64,000 nucleotides of DNA from JAUNBN01 sp036645935 (GCA_036645935.1 JAVXNE010000004.1:62001-126000), one strand, 5' to 3'; positions 51,559 to 62,200 are shown, counted from the stretch's first letter. The notes: a model not told the origin generated them from the letters alone. Translations and numbers: made by a program.

Positions 51559-53478
51559 ATGAGCTTTTTGTTTTCCCTTTTTGCGATACTTTGTATAGCG
51601 CTGCTACTGGTGGATCGCTTTCGCGTTCCCACAGCGCTCGCGCCGTTCGGTGCGTGCGCCGTCATAACGCTCGCCATGTGCTGGTTTGGTATGCTCGGGC
51701 TGCTGACCTTTGCCGCCGCCGCGATCTATATCACCGCCTTTGCAGCGCTGGCGCTGACTCTGCGCCGGACAAAATCAGAACTGCGCGCGCTCGCCGCAAA
51801 GTTTTTCACTCCGGCAACTGTTTTTTTCGCTCTGGCGTCGTTTGCGTTTTACGTCGTGCTGCGCATCAAGCAGCCTTATTTTCAGCAGTGGGACGAGTTC
51901 TCATTTTGGGGTATCGCCGCCAAAAACGTCTTCGAGCGGGGACAGCTGTATACGCTTTTTGAAAGCAGCATGATAAACACATCCTACCCGCCCGGCCTGC
52001 CTGTGTGGAACTTTTTCATTCAGTTTGCAACGGATTCGTTCAGCGAATGGCAGGTCTTTCTCTCCTATGACGTCATGATCGCGGCCGCGATGACGATGCT
52101 TTTTTCGCGAGTAAAGTGGCGGCAGCCGTTTTCGATCGCGGCGATGTCGGTTTTTTCGGTATTTGGGCTGTATATGTTCTGGCATTCCTTTTTGGGCGTT
52201 CGGCTCTATGCGACTTCTTGCGCGGATATTCAGGTCGGCGTCGTCTTCGGCGCGGCGCTTATCTCGTGGTTTTCACAACGGGATCACACCGAGGGGCGCT
52301 ATGCGGTGACAGTATCGTCGCTCATGCTGCTGCCGATGATCAAGGATGTGGGGCTGGCATTTGCGCTCGTCGCGGCGGTTGTAATATCCGTCGATATGTT
52401 CGCAAGCAAAAATTATCCGTTTCGCTCTGATAAAAACAAAAACTCTCTGCTTTGCCTGCTTTGGCCGGCTCTGCTGTTCGTCGCGCTGCTCGCAAGCTAC
52501 TGGCTGTGGAGCTTTCATTTTACATCGGTAACCGCAATCAGCCGCGTCGAGGTGCATTATGAATACAGCGCCTTGCAGATGTTCACGGGGCAGGACGCGT
52601 ATTTCAACGGGATTCTGCGAACGATGTTCCATGAGCTTTCGGTCCGTCAGCTCGTGATGTTCGGTCCGATAAGGGACATGCTGGTGGTATTCACCTTGCT
52701 GCCGATAGTCGCCTCTGCTCTAACTCTCGACAAAAGAAGCGCCCTCAAGGTCTCGGCGGCCTCGGTGTTGCTGCTTGCGGGTTTCTTTGTATACTACCTC
52801 TTCCAAGCTTACGCCTACGCCGCTATCTTTGCTCACACCGACAACTTCTATCTCATGTCATTCGAGCGCTACATCGCGTCCTACGCAATCGGCTGGATGG
52901 CGGCAGTTGTCGCGCTCTCTCGCTATGACGGAGACGGTCGATGGACAAAGTTTCCCGAAAACGCCGTCGGCAGCGGGATTGCCGCAGCCCTTGTCACCGC
53001 GGTGTTCGCCTTTTCCCCCGTTAATGCCGATCAATATCTTCTGACGAGCAGCAAAGTTCAGCTTCCGATTGCACCGCTGCGCGAGGAATTCCGCGAGAGC
53101 GCAGTTTCGCTCGAACCACTTCTCCGCGCGGGGGATAGAATCTATTTTGTCTGCCAAGGTTCCGACGGCGAGGAATGGTTCTACTTTAATTATGAATTTC
53201 AACCGGCATTTGTTGAAAAAACGATTGAGGGTGGAAATTTTATACCTCCGGGAGCTGTGCGCTCAAAATACGATACCTATGTCGATCGCGCGGCATTCTC
53301 CGCGTTTCTCACAGAAAAGCAGATCGACTATGTCTATCTCTATCGGATCGACGACTACTTTAAAGAGGAATTCGCGCCGATGTTTGCTGACGATCTTTCG
53401 GGATTCCTCACTAGCCGCCACAATCTCTACCGCGTTGCGCTCGGCGGAGCGACACTTGTTGAGGCAGCCGCACAATAA
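51559..53478 (+). CDS. GT-C-fold membrane glycosyltransferase-like protein
   Basis: ATG at 51559 has GGAG 6 bases upstream; a longer frame adds 28 hydrophilic residues without similarity. The 639-residue protein has about 11-12 membrane segments. After the second to fourth helices an exported loop carries FQQWDEFSFWGIAAKNVF, with the Asp-Glu pair typical of GT-C catalytic loops, followed by INTSYPPGLPVWNFF as in ArnT/PMT-like enzymes that use lipid-linked sugars. A ~130-residue C-terminal exported domain starts near ADQYLLTSSKVQLP. It probably adds a sugar to a surface molecule. The last codons are copied ~230 bases downstream. Confidence 0.75.
   Translation: MSFLFSLFAILCIALLLVDRFRVPTALAPFGACAVITLAMCWFGMLGLLTFAAAAIYITAFAALALTLRRTKSELRALAAKFFTPATVFFALASFAFYVVLRIKQPYFQQWDEFSFWGIAAKNVFERGQLYTLFESSMINTSYPPGLPVWNFFIQFATDSFSEWQVFLSYDVMIAAAMTMLFSRVKWRQPFSIAAMSVFSVFGLYMFWHSFLGVRLYATSCADIQVGVVFGAALISWFSQRDHTEGRYAVTVSSLMLLPMIKDVGLAFALVAAVVISVDMFASKNYPFRSDKNKNSLLCLLWPALLFVALLASYWLWSFHFTSVTAISRVEVHYEYSALQMFTGQDAYFNGILRTMFHELSVRQLVMFGPIRDMLVVFTLLPIVASALTLDKRSALKVSAASVLLLAGFFVYYLFQAYAYAAIFAHTDNFYLMSFERYIASYAIGWMAAVVALSRYDGDGRWTKFPENAVGSGIAAALVTAVFAFSPVNADQYLLTSSKVQLPIAPLREEFRESAVSLEPLLRAGDRIYFVCQGSDGEEWFYFNYEFQPAFVEKTIEGGNFIPPGAVRSKYDTYVDRAAFSAFLTEKQIDYVYLYRIDDYFKEEFAPMFADDLSGFLTSRHNLYRVALGGATLVEAAAQ
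53437..53473 (+). repeat. 37-bp direct repeat, copy 1 (inside GT-C gene 3' end)
   Basis: GCGCTCGGCGGAGCGACACT plus TGTTGAGGC(A/C)GCCGCAC encodes the last residues ALGGATLVEAAA of the GT-C protein. Copy 2 differs at one base. Confidence 0.85.
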
Positions 53479-53670
53479 TTCTCTCAGCACGGTCTTCGGT
53501 GCGGCAGCATCTTTACCCGCCAGTGTAACCCCGCAGATGCACGCATTGCCTCACCGCTGTTTATTTCTTTGCATTTAATGCGCTCAATATATTAAATTTA
53601 AGCTCGATTGAAAATAAATCAATAGCACTCGAGCAAAAAACACAAGCTCGATTGTCATTTGCGTCGCACA

Positions 53671-53707
53671 GCGCTCGGCGGAGCGACACTTGTTGAGGCC
53701 GCCGCAC
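53671..53707 (+). repeat. 37-bp direct repeat, copy 2 (intergenic)
   Basis: The same 37 bases reappear 234 bases downstream outside any gene. An 11-base AAGCTCGATTG is also repeated nearby (53599 and 53644). The rest of the gap 53479-53895 shows no gene. Confidence 0.85.
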
Positions 53708-53895
53708 TTGATTAAATTCAAATATCGAACCCGCCCAGCCGAGTCCCGGAGAATCCTGCCGCGCCCGTTCCTTTTTCGATTACCGCACGCTTCATCGCTT
53801 TCGCTTCGCCGGGACATCCCGCTTGCATGTGAACTGTGCACATTATAAACAAACTGTTCGAGGGCGATTTGCGTCTTCTTTAAAGGAGCGGACAA

Positions 53896-54576
53896 ACGAA
53901 AACTTTCAAATCAAAAACTAAGCGCGTCACGCTGCCGCTTGATCTTCCGGGCTGTGAGGATTTTGCAGAACATATCGAGCGGTGTGCCGAAAAAGAGGAG
54001 GACGTGACAAACCTTTGCGTTGTACGCTGCGTTTCGGAGCGCCTTAATATACGAGGGCTTTCATTTGAAAATGTCTACTTCGATCACTGCTCATTTGCAA
54101 ACAGCTCTTTCAAATACTGTTTCTTTCGCAATGTCCGCTTTGAGGCGTGCACTTTCCCAAACTGCGATTTTTCATCGAGCGGCTTTCAACAATGCGCGTT
54201 CGAGCGATCTAATTTTAAGGGATGCAATTTCACTTCCTGCCGCCTGAGCGATTTCAGCGCGCTCGAGAGCAATATGAGATACGTCAATTTCACCTCTGCC
54301 GAATTCGCGCGCTGCGAAATTGAGGGGAGCGATTTTACCGATTCGTTTTTTGCGGAATGCACCTTCAAAACTCTCCTCGTTTCAAATTCACAGTTTATCC
54401 GAACCGAGTTTTTCCACACATCTCTTCGCGGCATTGATTTTTCCGACAGCGCACTCGACGGAATCTGCATTTCCGCCGACGGTCGGGAGCTCGCCGGTAT
54501 CATTGTGAGTTTTGAGCAGGCGGCTGCGCTGTCAAAAATTCTGGGTGTTGTGATCAAGGATGATGCGATGGATTGA
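53896..54576 (+). CDS. Pentapeptide-repeat protein with an ACG at the start position
   Basis: The protein folds as a right-handed beta-helix of A(D/N)LxF-type repeats: LSFENVYFDHCSFANSSFKY, FRNVRFEACTFPNCDFSSSG, CAFERSNFKGCNFTSCRLSD and so on, over about 150 residues, then a C-terminal helix LAGIIVSFEQAAALSKILGV. The family normally starts MKTF..., and here AAAGGAG lies 7 bases before ACG-AAA-ACT-TTC, exactly where ATG is expected. So the start is mutated, is a non-standard ACG, or is a sequencing error. A GTG at 54004 could give a shorter product, but it has poor spacing and would lose the conserved N-terminus. Role unknown. Confidence 0.75.
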   Translation, partial: TKTFKSKTKRVTLPLDLPGCEDFAEHIERCAEKEEDVTNLCVVRCVSERLNIRGLSFENVYFDHCSFANSSFKYCFFRNVRFEACTFPNCDFSSSGFQQCAFERSNFKGCNFTSCRLSDFSALESNMRYVNFTSAEFARCEIEGSDFTDSFFAECTFKTLLVSNSQFIRTEFFHTSLRGIDFSDSALDGICISADGRELAGIIVSFEQAAALSKILGVVIKDDAMD

Positions 54577-54612
54577 AATGTTCGGAATATTGCAACACTC
54601 GTCACAAACCAA

Positions 54613-54656
54613 CCCGGAGCACTGATTTTGCAATCAGTGCTCCGGGTATTTTTTTT
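54613..54656 (+). terminator. Terminator after the pentapeptide-repeat gene
   Basis: A perfect 15-base stem (arm CCCGGAGCACTGATT) with TTGC loop is followed by TATTTTTTTT. Confidence 0.9.
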
Positions 54657-54778
54657 ATTCACAACGCATCTTATCGGCAGAACCGGGCCGCCGCGTCGCT
54701 GTGTCGCTGCTTATTTTGCTTTTTCGCCTCGCCGGTTTGCGCTTCTTCGGGCTCCGCCGCATGTGCGCCTTATGTCAA

Positions 54779-56104
54779 CTATGCCGCCGAGCTGTCTTTG
54801 ACAAAGTTTTTGATGTCATAAATTCCGCTCGTGCCGTCAAACACATACCACGGACTGACGCTAACCGCGTTGATCATGACCGCGAAATGCAGGTGCGGCC
54901 CGGTCGCAAAACCTGTCGCACCAACATAGCCGATCTCGTCGCCGCGCTCGACAATGTCCCCCGCCTTGCAGTTGAGCCCGCTCATGTGGTAATAGACGGT
55001 GTGAACGCCCATGCCGTGCTCGATCATGATTGAATAACCTGTCATCTGCAGCTCGTCGGCAAAGAGCACAACTCCCGAATTGCTGGCTTTTATCGGCGTT
55101 CCCTCTGCATTCGCAATGTCAATTCCCGCATGTCGAGATGGCGTGCTTGAGTTGTTTGTGTAGCGCTTGATCCCGTATTCAGTTGTTATGCTGCCCTCAA
55201 CAGGCTGAATGAAGTTTTCATTCCAATATATTTTGGGGTCAAAGTGGCTGTCGAGCGAATAGAACTTCTCCGCTATCTCGTCATACGCGTTGTTGCTGCC
55301 AATCGTGCTCGAAACGGTGGACGAGCTGACCGTGAGGTGCTGTACCTCATATTCCGTCTCGGTTACGGTGAACGGAAGCTCGAGCGTCTTGCCGTCGTAA
55401 TTGGCTGTCACAGAGTATTCGCCGGCATTCCTCATATAGTTAATCGGTATATAGGCATACCCGCCCGTGGCGGTAAGCTCTATCTGAGGATCGTACGGAT
55501 AGTCCACACTGACTGCCAGCGAGGCGGGGTCGCGCACATTCTCCGCAATCAGCAGCAGTGTTCCGCCCTGCGCAACCGTGTCGGCTGAAAGCGATACCTT
55601 TGTCTGGACGTCATAGCTTATTGAAAAACCGTAGTCGCATTTTGCTTTTGCACCGTCCTTTTCAAAACTCGCGGCAATTGCGAAATCGTAAACGCCGTTT
55701 TCGGGCGGGACGAAATCCGCATAATACTCTTGCGAACCGGTGAAGACATTTTCGCCGCCGCGGCTGATCGATATATCGACGGACAGCGGCTCACTCGCGA
55801 ACTCCAGTGCGTCGTCATAGGAAGTCAGCTCGATTAAAACCGGAGCGTCCGAGCCACCGCTCGCCGACACCTCGCGGCCTTTTTCATCGACACCCTCGTA
55901 TTCCGCGCGCGAAGGGAGTATGTCCGCCCCCGCAACGTGCAGTGTGCACATCGCGCTGCCTTGCTCGAGCAGTGCGGTGCGCGCTTTCTCCCGCTGCTCG
56001 TTCGTTTTAATTATAAACACTGCGGCAGTCGCACCGAGCGCCAAAACAAGAGCGATACACGCCAGCACAAGCGGCGCTTTCGACCGTTTTCTTTTTTTAT
56101 TCAT
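54779..56104 (-). CDS. Membrane-anchored M23 metallopeptidase
   Basis: A short basic N-terminus (MNKKRKRSKA) and one membrane helix (residues ~11-32) anchor the protein outside. Residues ~45-300 form beta-rich, probably Ig-like segments. The C-terminal M23/LytM peptidase has all zinc motifs: RHAGIDIAN (H-x3-D), the YYHMSGLN loop and GPHLHFAV (HxH). At 441 residues it may cleave peptidoglycan cross-bridges or activate other wall enzymes. It is transcribed divergently from the DUF3048 pair. Confidence 0.9.
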   Translation of the reverse strand: MNKKRKRSKAPLVLACIALVLALGATAAVFIIKTNEQREKARTALLEQGSAMCTLHVAGADILPSRAEYEGVDEKGREVSASGGSDAPVLIELTSYDDALEFASEPLSVDISISRGGENVFTGSQEYYADFVPPENGVYDFAIAASFEKDGAKAKCDYGFSISYDVQTKVSLSADTVAQGGTLLLIAENVRDPASLAVSVDYPYDPQIELTATGGYAYIPINYMRNAGEYSVTANYDGKTLELPFTVTETEYEVQHLTVSSSTVSSTIGSNNAYDEIAEKFYSLDSHFDPKIYWNENFIQPVEGSITTEYGIKRYTNNSSTPSRHAGIDIANAEGTPIKASNSGVVLFADELQMTGYSIMIEHGMGVHTVYYHMSGLNCKAGDIVERGDEIGYVGATGFATGPHLHFAVMINAVSVSPWYVFDGTSGIYDIKNFVKDSSAA

Positions 56105-56238
56105 ATTATTTTCTCACCCCGCAACACCCATGGTACTTCAGTACACATATATTAACAGAGTGGATGGACAATTGAAACAGTATAATTCATTATTGCGCTG
56201 CCCGGTGCTATTTGTTCAATATGTGCAGAAATTTTGGG

Positions 56239-56267
56239 TTTACTTTGTATGATTAATACTGTATAAT
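56239..56267 (+). promoter_or_regulatory. Promoter of the DUF3048-pth-mfd cluster
   Basis: TTTACT and TATAAT are separated by 17 bases, 61 bases before the first DUF3048 ATG. Confidence 0.6.
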
Positions 56268-56327
56268 ATCTGTGGTTTATCCGCCAGAATTCAACAAGAG
56301 AATTACTAATAAGGAGATCCCTTAAGA

Positions 56328-57413
56328 ATGAAAAAGATTATTGCATTGACGCTCTGTCTCGTGTTTTCGCTCACGCTTGTGGCGTGTGGCGGAGGGGGCG
56401 GCGCAATTGTCATCGACCCTCTCGAGGAAGAGATGGCAGGAACGTCTGACACGTTCGGCACCGTTGACATAACCGCAACCAAAGACGCGTTCAATTTCCT
56501 CACCGGAAAAAACGACATGGCGAGCGACATGCTCGGCAAACGTCCTTATGCCGTTTCTGTCAACAACATCATCGATTGCTGGCCTCAGTACGGTCTCTCG
56601 CAGGCCGACGTTATCTATGAGATAGAGACCGAGGGCGGAATCACCCGCATGATGGCTCTGTTCATGGATACACGTGAAGTCCCCCGTATCGGTTCGGTCC
56701 GCTCGCTGCGCGACCAGTTCCTCGAGGCGGTATTCCCCCTCAACCCGATCATCGTTCATATCGGAGCTTCCATCTATGCAGACAAAGCGGTCAACGACAA
56801 CAACTACCGCACGATAGACGGCGGCAACCTGCGCAAGGTTATATACTTCGACAGAGAAAGAGCTGCCACAAAGGCCTATGAGCACTGCTCGTTTACATCC
56901 GGCAAGCTCATCGACGAAATTCTGCCCGCCGCCAAAATCAAGCGCGATCTGACAACCAACGTCAAGAGCGCATTCAATTTTGTGCCCGAGGGCGAAACCG
57001 TCATCCCGACAACGGGAGACGCCTCGAACGTCAAGTACAGCTTCTCTGGCTCCGGCGACGGAGATTTCCGCTACGACGAAGCGACAAAGAAATATCTCAA
57101 ATGGCAATATGGCAAAAAACAGATCGACGCGGGCAACGCCGACACGCAGCTCGCCTTCGACAACGTTTTCCTCCTCTTTGCCCCCATCTCCCCGATAGAG
57201 GGCACCAAACTTGTTAAAGTTGACTACACCAAAGGCGGAGACGCTTATTACTTCTCGCAGGGCAAATATGAGAAGTGCACCTGGAGCAAGGGTGACTATT
57301 CCGAAAACTTCGTATTCAAAACCGCAAGCGGCGAAGAGCTCACAGTTAACCCCGGCATAACCCATGTCGGAATCGTGCGCAACGATCGCACGGACAAGCT
57401 CGTTATCAGTTAG
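56328..57413 (+). CDS. DUF3048 (YerB-like) lipoprotein 1
   Basis: The signal peptide ends in the lipobox LVACGG, so the protein is lipid-anchored outside. The DUF3048 N-terminal domain starts GKRPYAVSVNNIIDCWPQYG, with EIETEGGITRMMALF and PRIGSVRSLRDQFLEA, followed by the C-terminal half with YYFSQGKYEKCTWSKGDYSE. At 361 residues it is normal length. The function of YerB proteins is not established; they are widespread in Firmicutes and often near DNA-repair or wall genes. A sister gene lies 150 bases downstream. Confidence 0.9.
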   Translation: MKKIIALTLCLVFSLTLVACGGGGGAIVIDPLEEEMAGTSDTFGTVDITATKDAFNFLTGKNDMASDMLGKRPYAVSVNNIIDCWPQYGLSQADVIYEIETEGGITRMMALFMDTREVPRIGSVRSLRDQFLEAVFPLNPIIVHIGASIYADKAVNDNNYRTIDGGNLRKVIYFDRERAATKAYEHCSFTSGKLIDEILPAAKIKRDLTTNVKSAFNFVPEGETVIPTTGDASNVKYSFSGSGDGDFRYDEATKKYLKWQYGKKQIDAGNADTQLAFDNVFLLFAPISPIEGTKLVKVDYTKGGDAYYFSQGKYEKCTWSKGDYSENFVFKTASGEELTVNPGITHVGIVRNDRTDKLVIS

Positions 57414-57563
57414 TTTTCTGTTCAACTCAAACTTCGAGCGCGTTGTTTTTACCGACAGCGCGCTCGTTTGTTACAAAATGTACAACCGGCGCCGCGCGGA
57501 TTTTCTGCGCCGCGCCCTTTGCGCATTTACAGTCAGGCACACAGGTTTAAGGGGGACCCTTTC

Positions 57564-58643
57564 GTGAAAAAGACAATATCACTTATTTTGTGTGCACTGC
57601 TTTCGCTGTCGCTGCTGGGCTGCATGAAGGGCGATCAATCGCTTCCTTCCGATACCGATTCACAGGCTGAAACCCCCGCACCCGCGCCGCCTCCTGCACC
57701 GGTTAAGCTCAACTACAATTACCTGAACGGGCTGTACGATCTTCCCGACGACCGCGTCGGAAAGCGTCCCTATGCAATCTCGGTGAACAACAACTACGCC
57801 GGCTGGCCTCAAAAGGGCGTCTCCAAAGCCGACATCGTGCTCGAGATTGAAACCGAGGGCGGAATAACGAGGCTGATGTGCCTCTTCTCCGATCTTTCAG
57901 ATGTCGGATACATCGGATCTATTCGCTCGCTGCGCCACCAGTTCATTGAGGGCATGTATCAGTGGAATCCGATTATTGTGCACATCGGAACATCCAATTT
58001 CTGCAACGAGCGGCTATGGCAGTACGAAATCAAAACTCTGGACGGCTACAACACTGAAACGTTTTTGTTCGTGGACAAGGACAGAATGCAAACTTACGCC
58101 TCCGAACACTGCAAGTTCACAGATGCCGCGCTCATTGCTGCGGGCATCACCGAACAGAAAATTGAAACAAATCTCAATTCAACAATGACGCCCGCCTTCA
58201 ATTTTACGACGGGTGACAGCAAAATTATTCCAAATGGAGGCTCTGCCTCGTCAATCAGTTTTGAATTTTCCGGCGAATACGACGGCACGTTTAAGTACAA
58301 CCCCGTCACCCGCCGATATTATAAATGGCAGGACGGCAAGGCGCATGTAGACGCCGCCGACCCGAACCGCCCTGTACAGCTCTCTTTCGACAACGTGATC
58401 GTTCTCTTCGCGTACATCGGCGGAATAACGGACACCATCCTTGTCGACGTGAACTATGACGGCGGCGGCGAGGGGTACTACTTCTCGCAGGGACAATATG
58501 AAAAAATCCATTGGGAAAAGCCCGCATGGAACGAGAATTTTGTCTTTACCAAAGCGGACGGCAGCGAGCTTACGCTCAATACCGGAAAAACATATCTATC
58601 CGTCATACGGGATTATTTTGAAAATACCCTCGTAATCGAGTGA
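57564..58643 (+). CDS. DUF3048 (YerB-like) lipoprotein 2
   Basis: GTG at 57564 follows AAGGGGG and begins a lipoprotein signal with lipobox SLLGC; an upstream frame extension is not believable. The same domain blocks occur as in lipoprotein 1: GKRPYAISVNNNYAGWPQKG, LEIETEGGITRLMCLFSDL, YIGSIRSLRHQFIEG and YYFSQGQYEKIHWEKPAWNE. A Pro-rich linker (APAPPPAPVK) follows the lipobox. The two are paralogues from an old duplication. The pth gene starts 10 bases after the stop, so they may be co-transcribed. Confidence 0.9.
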   Translation: MKKTISLILCALLSLSLLGCMKGDQSLPSDTDSQAETPAPAPPPAPVKLNYNYLNGLYDLPDDRVGKRPYAISVNNNYAGWPQKGVSKADIVLEIETEGGITRLMCLFSDLSDVGYIGSIRSLRHQFIEGMYQWNPIIVHIGTSNFCNERLWQYEIKTLDGYNTETFLFVDKDRMQTYASEHCKFTDAALIAAGITEQKIETNLNSTMTPAFNFTTGDSKIIPNGGSASSISFEFSGEYDGTFKYNPVTRRYYKWQDGKAHVDAADPNRPVQLSFDNVIVLFAYIGGITDTILVDVNYDGGGEGYYFSQGQYEKIHWEKPAWNENFVFTKADGSELTLNTGKTYLSVIRDYFENTLVIE

Positions 58644-58653
58644 GGAGCATTTG

Positions 58654-59241
58654 ATGTTTTTTAACAAACCAGCGGCAGGCTGGCTGATCGTTGGCCTTGG
58701 CAATCCGGGCAAAAAATACGAATATTCACGGCACAATGCCGGCTGGCGCGCGCTCGATTTTCTCGCTTCTAAAAGCGGAATAAAAGTGAGCCGCGCGCGC
58801 TTTGACGCCCTTTGCGGTCAGGGCCGCTTTGCAGGAGAGCCCGTTGTACTGCTCAAACCGACAACCTTTATGAACCTCTCAGGCAAGGCTGTATCTGCCG
58901 CCGCAAGCTACTATAAGCTGCCGCCCGAGCGAGTGCTCGTGATCTTTGACGACATCTCTCTCGAACCTGGACACATCAGAATTCGCGAGAACGGCTCGCC
59001 CGGGGGACACAACGGCGTCCGCGACATAATAGACTGTTTTGACACCGACGCGTTTCCCCGAATCAAGATAGGCGTCGGGCAAAAACCCCACCCCGATTAC
59101 GATCTTGCCGATTGGGTGCTCTCTTCGCCGAGCAGCCGCGACCGCCAGCTCATCGAAAGCCGCGAGCAGGACGTGTGTGACGCCGCCGAGCTTATCGTTC
59201 GCGGCGATCTGTCACTCGCTCAGAGTCGTTTCAACAGGTAA
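58654..59241 (+). CDS. pth: Peptidyl-tRNA hydrolase
   Basis: The enzyme frees stalled peptidyl-tRNAs by ester hydrolysis. Conserved parts are LIVGLGNPGKKYEYSRHNAG with the catalytic His, KPTTFMNLSGKAV, and LVIFDDISLEPGHIRIRENG then SPGGHNGVRDI. At 195 residues it is normal. GAGGAG lies before the ATG; a TTG one codon upstream is less likely. The mfd gene starts 3 bases after the stop, the standard Firmicute arrangement. Confidence 0.96.
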   Translation: MFFNKPAAGWLIVGLGNPGKKYEYSRHNAGWRALDFLASKSGIKVSRARFDALCGQGRFAGEPVVLLKPTTFMNLSGKAVSAAASYYKLPPERVLVIFDDISLEPGHIRIRENGSPGGHNGVRDIIDCFDTDAFPRIKIGVGQKPHPDYDLADWVLSSPSSRDRQLIESREQDVCDAAELIVRGDLSLAQSRFNR

Positions 59242-59244
59242 CAG

Positions 59245-62200
59245 ATGAATATTCTGCATTCCATATCGCAAAGCGAACAATTTGAAGCCATCTGCGCCGC
59301 CACCGATCGAAATGGCAAAGCGGCGCTTTTTGGCGTACATCAAATTCACTGCGCCGCCTTTGCCGCCGCAATAGCGCAGCGCGGGCGCGCTGTTTTTTTT
59401 GTGACGGAGACCGACGCACAAGCGGTGACAGCCGCCTCCGATATCTCGGCACTCGGCGTTCCGGCGTCGTCCTGTCCATCCCGCGATTTTATTTTTATCG
59501 ACGTTGCAAGCGTCTCACATGACACCGAGCTCGCAAGACTTTCCGCTCTCGGTCGCGCGATGAGCGGTGAGAGCCGCGTACTCTGCGCCTCAATTGAGGC
59601 GCTCTGCCAGCGCACCATGCCTCCCGAGGTTTTTCGCAGCGGGACGCTCTCGCTCAAAAAAGGCAGGCGCATTCAACAGTCGACACTCGTCAGCGCGCTC
59701 GTGTCAGCAGGTTACAGCCGCTGCGACCGCGTTGAGGGCAGAGGTCAGTTTGCTGTGCGCGGCGGCATTGTCGACATCTTCCCGCCGGCAGACGAGCATC
59801 CTTTGCGCATCGAGCTGTTCGGAGATGACATCGACGGCATCGCGAGATTCGATGAGGAGAACCAGCGGCGCATTTCAAACAGCTCTTCAGCGTTGATAAC
59901 ACCCGTCCGCGAGGTTGTTCTCGGTGCCGACGCACCCGACCGCCTACGTGCAATGCTGAAAAGCTCGAGCGGAGCTCCCAATCTTTGCGAAATAATAGAG
60001 CACGACATCTCATTGCTCGAAAACGATATCGTCCCCCCCTGCACCGACCGCTATCTGCTCGCCGCTTATGACACCACCGCGACAGCGCTCGACTATCTTG
60101 ACGACGCACTGCTGTTTATCTGCGAGCCGCAGGCAGTGCGCAAGCGCCATAAAAACCTCATAACACTGCACACCGAAGAACTTCTTTCGCTAAAATCTCA
60201 GGGGCTGCTTCCCAAAAAACACTCCGGCTGCTACGCCGACGACTTCGATGCGCTCACCTTTGGCAGAGCCGAGATACTTGCAGACTCTTTCACTCGCTCC
60301 ACTGAGGAGTCTCGGCTCGACGCGCTCATCAATGTGCGCGGCTCCGTCGTTCCTCGCTGGAGCGGAGAACTGGTGTTGCTCGAAGAAGACATTCAGGCGG
60401 GACTTGCGCTGGGTTATTCCTGTGTCGTGCTCGCGGCGACCGCACGCGGCGCTGCCGCGCTTGCAAACGATCTTCGGACCGCCGGTTTCGACTGTATCGA
60501 GGGCGCAGAGACACCTCCACCGCCGCCCTCCGTTTCGATTTCTGTCGGCTCTTTAAGCTCCGGATTTCAGCTCGCTGCGGGACAGCTGTGTGTGCTCACC
60601 TCTGCCAAAGAGACAAAAACCGGCAAAAAGCGCGCCCGACACGCCGAAAAACAGGGGCACAGCATCGCGAGGCTTGAGGATCTCAAGGCCGGAGATTTTG
60701 TCGTGCACGACAGCCACGGCATCGGCCGTTTTGAGGGAATACATCGAATCGACCACCACGGTTTTGTTCGCGACTACATCAAAATCGCATACCGCGGCGC
60801 CGACGTGCTCTATGTGCCCGTGACGCAGCTCGATCTCGTGTCGCAGTATGTCTCTCCCCGTGACGACGCAGAAGTAAAGCTCGCGAAACTCCATTCAGGA
60901 GAATGGGCTAAGACCAAGGCGGCGGTATACCGCTCGGTTCGCGAGATGGCAAAAGAGCTGATCGAGCTGTATGCCGTGCGTGAAAAGGAACAAGGTGTTG
61001 CGTTCTCGCCCGACGGAGAGTGGCAGAACACCTTTGAATCTCGCTTTGAGTATGACGAAACCGACGACCAGCTTCGCGCCATCGCCGACATCAAAAAGGA
61101 TATGGAGCGCGCCCGACCGATGGATCGCGTGCTGTGCGGCGATGTCGGCGTCGGCAAAACCGAGGTCGCTCTGCGAGCCGCGTTCAAATGTATCAATGAC
61201 GGATATCAGTGCGCTGTGCTCGTCCCGACAACCATTTTGGCCTGGCAGCACTACCGCACCTTTTGCGAACGCATGGAAGCGTTCCCCGTAAAGATTGCCA
61301 TGCTCTCCCGCTTTGCGAGCGCCAAGGAGATAAAGGAAGCGGTCGCCGGAATAAAGCGCGGGACGGTCGATATTGTTATCGGAACCCACCGTCTGCTGCA
61401 AAAAGACATCGAATTCAAAAAGCTCGGGCTGCTCGTCATCGATGAGGAGCAGCGCTTCGGCGTCTCACACAAAGAAAAACTCAAACAAAAATTCACGGGG
61501 GTCGACGTGCTCACGCTGTCGGCAACCCCGATACCTCGCACTCTGAACATGGCGCTGTCCGGAATCCGGGACATGTCCGTTATCGACGAGCCACCCGAGG
61601 ACAGACACCCCGTTCAGACCTTTGTCATCGAACACGACGACAGCATTGTGTCCGACGCTATAAAGCGCGAGCTTTCGCGCGGCGGACAGGTATATTATAT
61701 ACACAATCGCATCGACAGCATCGAACGCTGTGCCAATCATCTGCTTGAGCTCATTCCCGACGCGCGCATTGAGATTGCGCACGGGCGCATGCCCGAGGAT
61801 GTCCTCTCCGACGTCTGGCGCCGCCTGCTCGGCGGCGAATGCGATGTGCTCGTGTGCACCACGCTCATCGAGACAGGCGTTGACGTTCCCAACTGCAACA
61901 CCCTCATCGTCGAGGATGCCGACCGCATGGGGCTGTCTCAGCTCTATCAGATTCGCGGGCGTGTCGGCCGCAGCGGGCGCCGCGCGTTCGCCTATTTCAC
62001 CTTTCGCCGTGACAAGACACTCTCCGATATCGCGACAAAACGCCTCACGGCCATCCGCGATTTCACCAGTTTCGGAAGTGGCTTTAAAATAGCGATGCGC
62101 GATCTGCAAATCCGAGGTGCAGGCTCGGTGCTTTCAGCGCGACAGAGCGGACACATGCAGGCGGTCGGATACGACACCTATCTCAAGATTCTCGCGGAGG

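Noticed and set aside
56322..57425. Minus-strand frame of 367 codons opposite DUF3048 lipoprotein 1
   Set aside because: It mirrors a clear lipoprotein gene, has no ribosome site and no recognisable domain.
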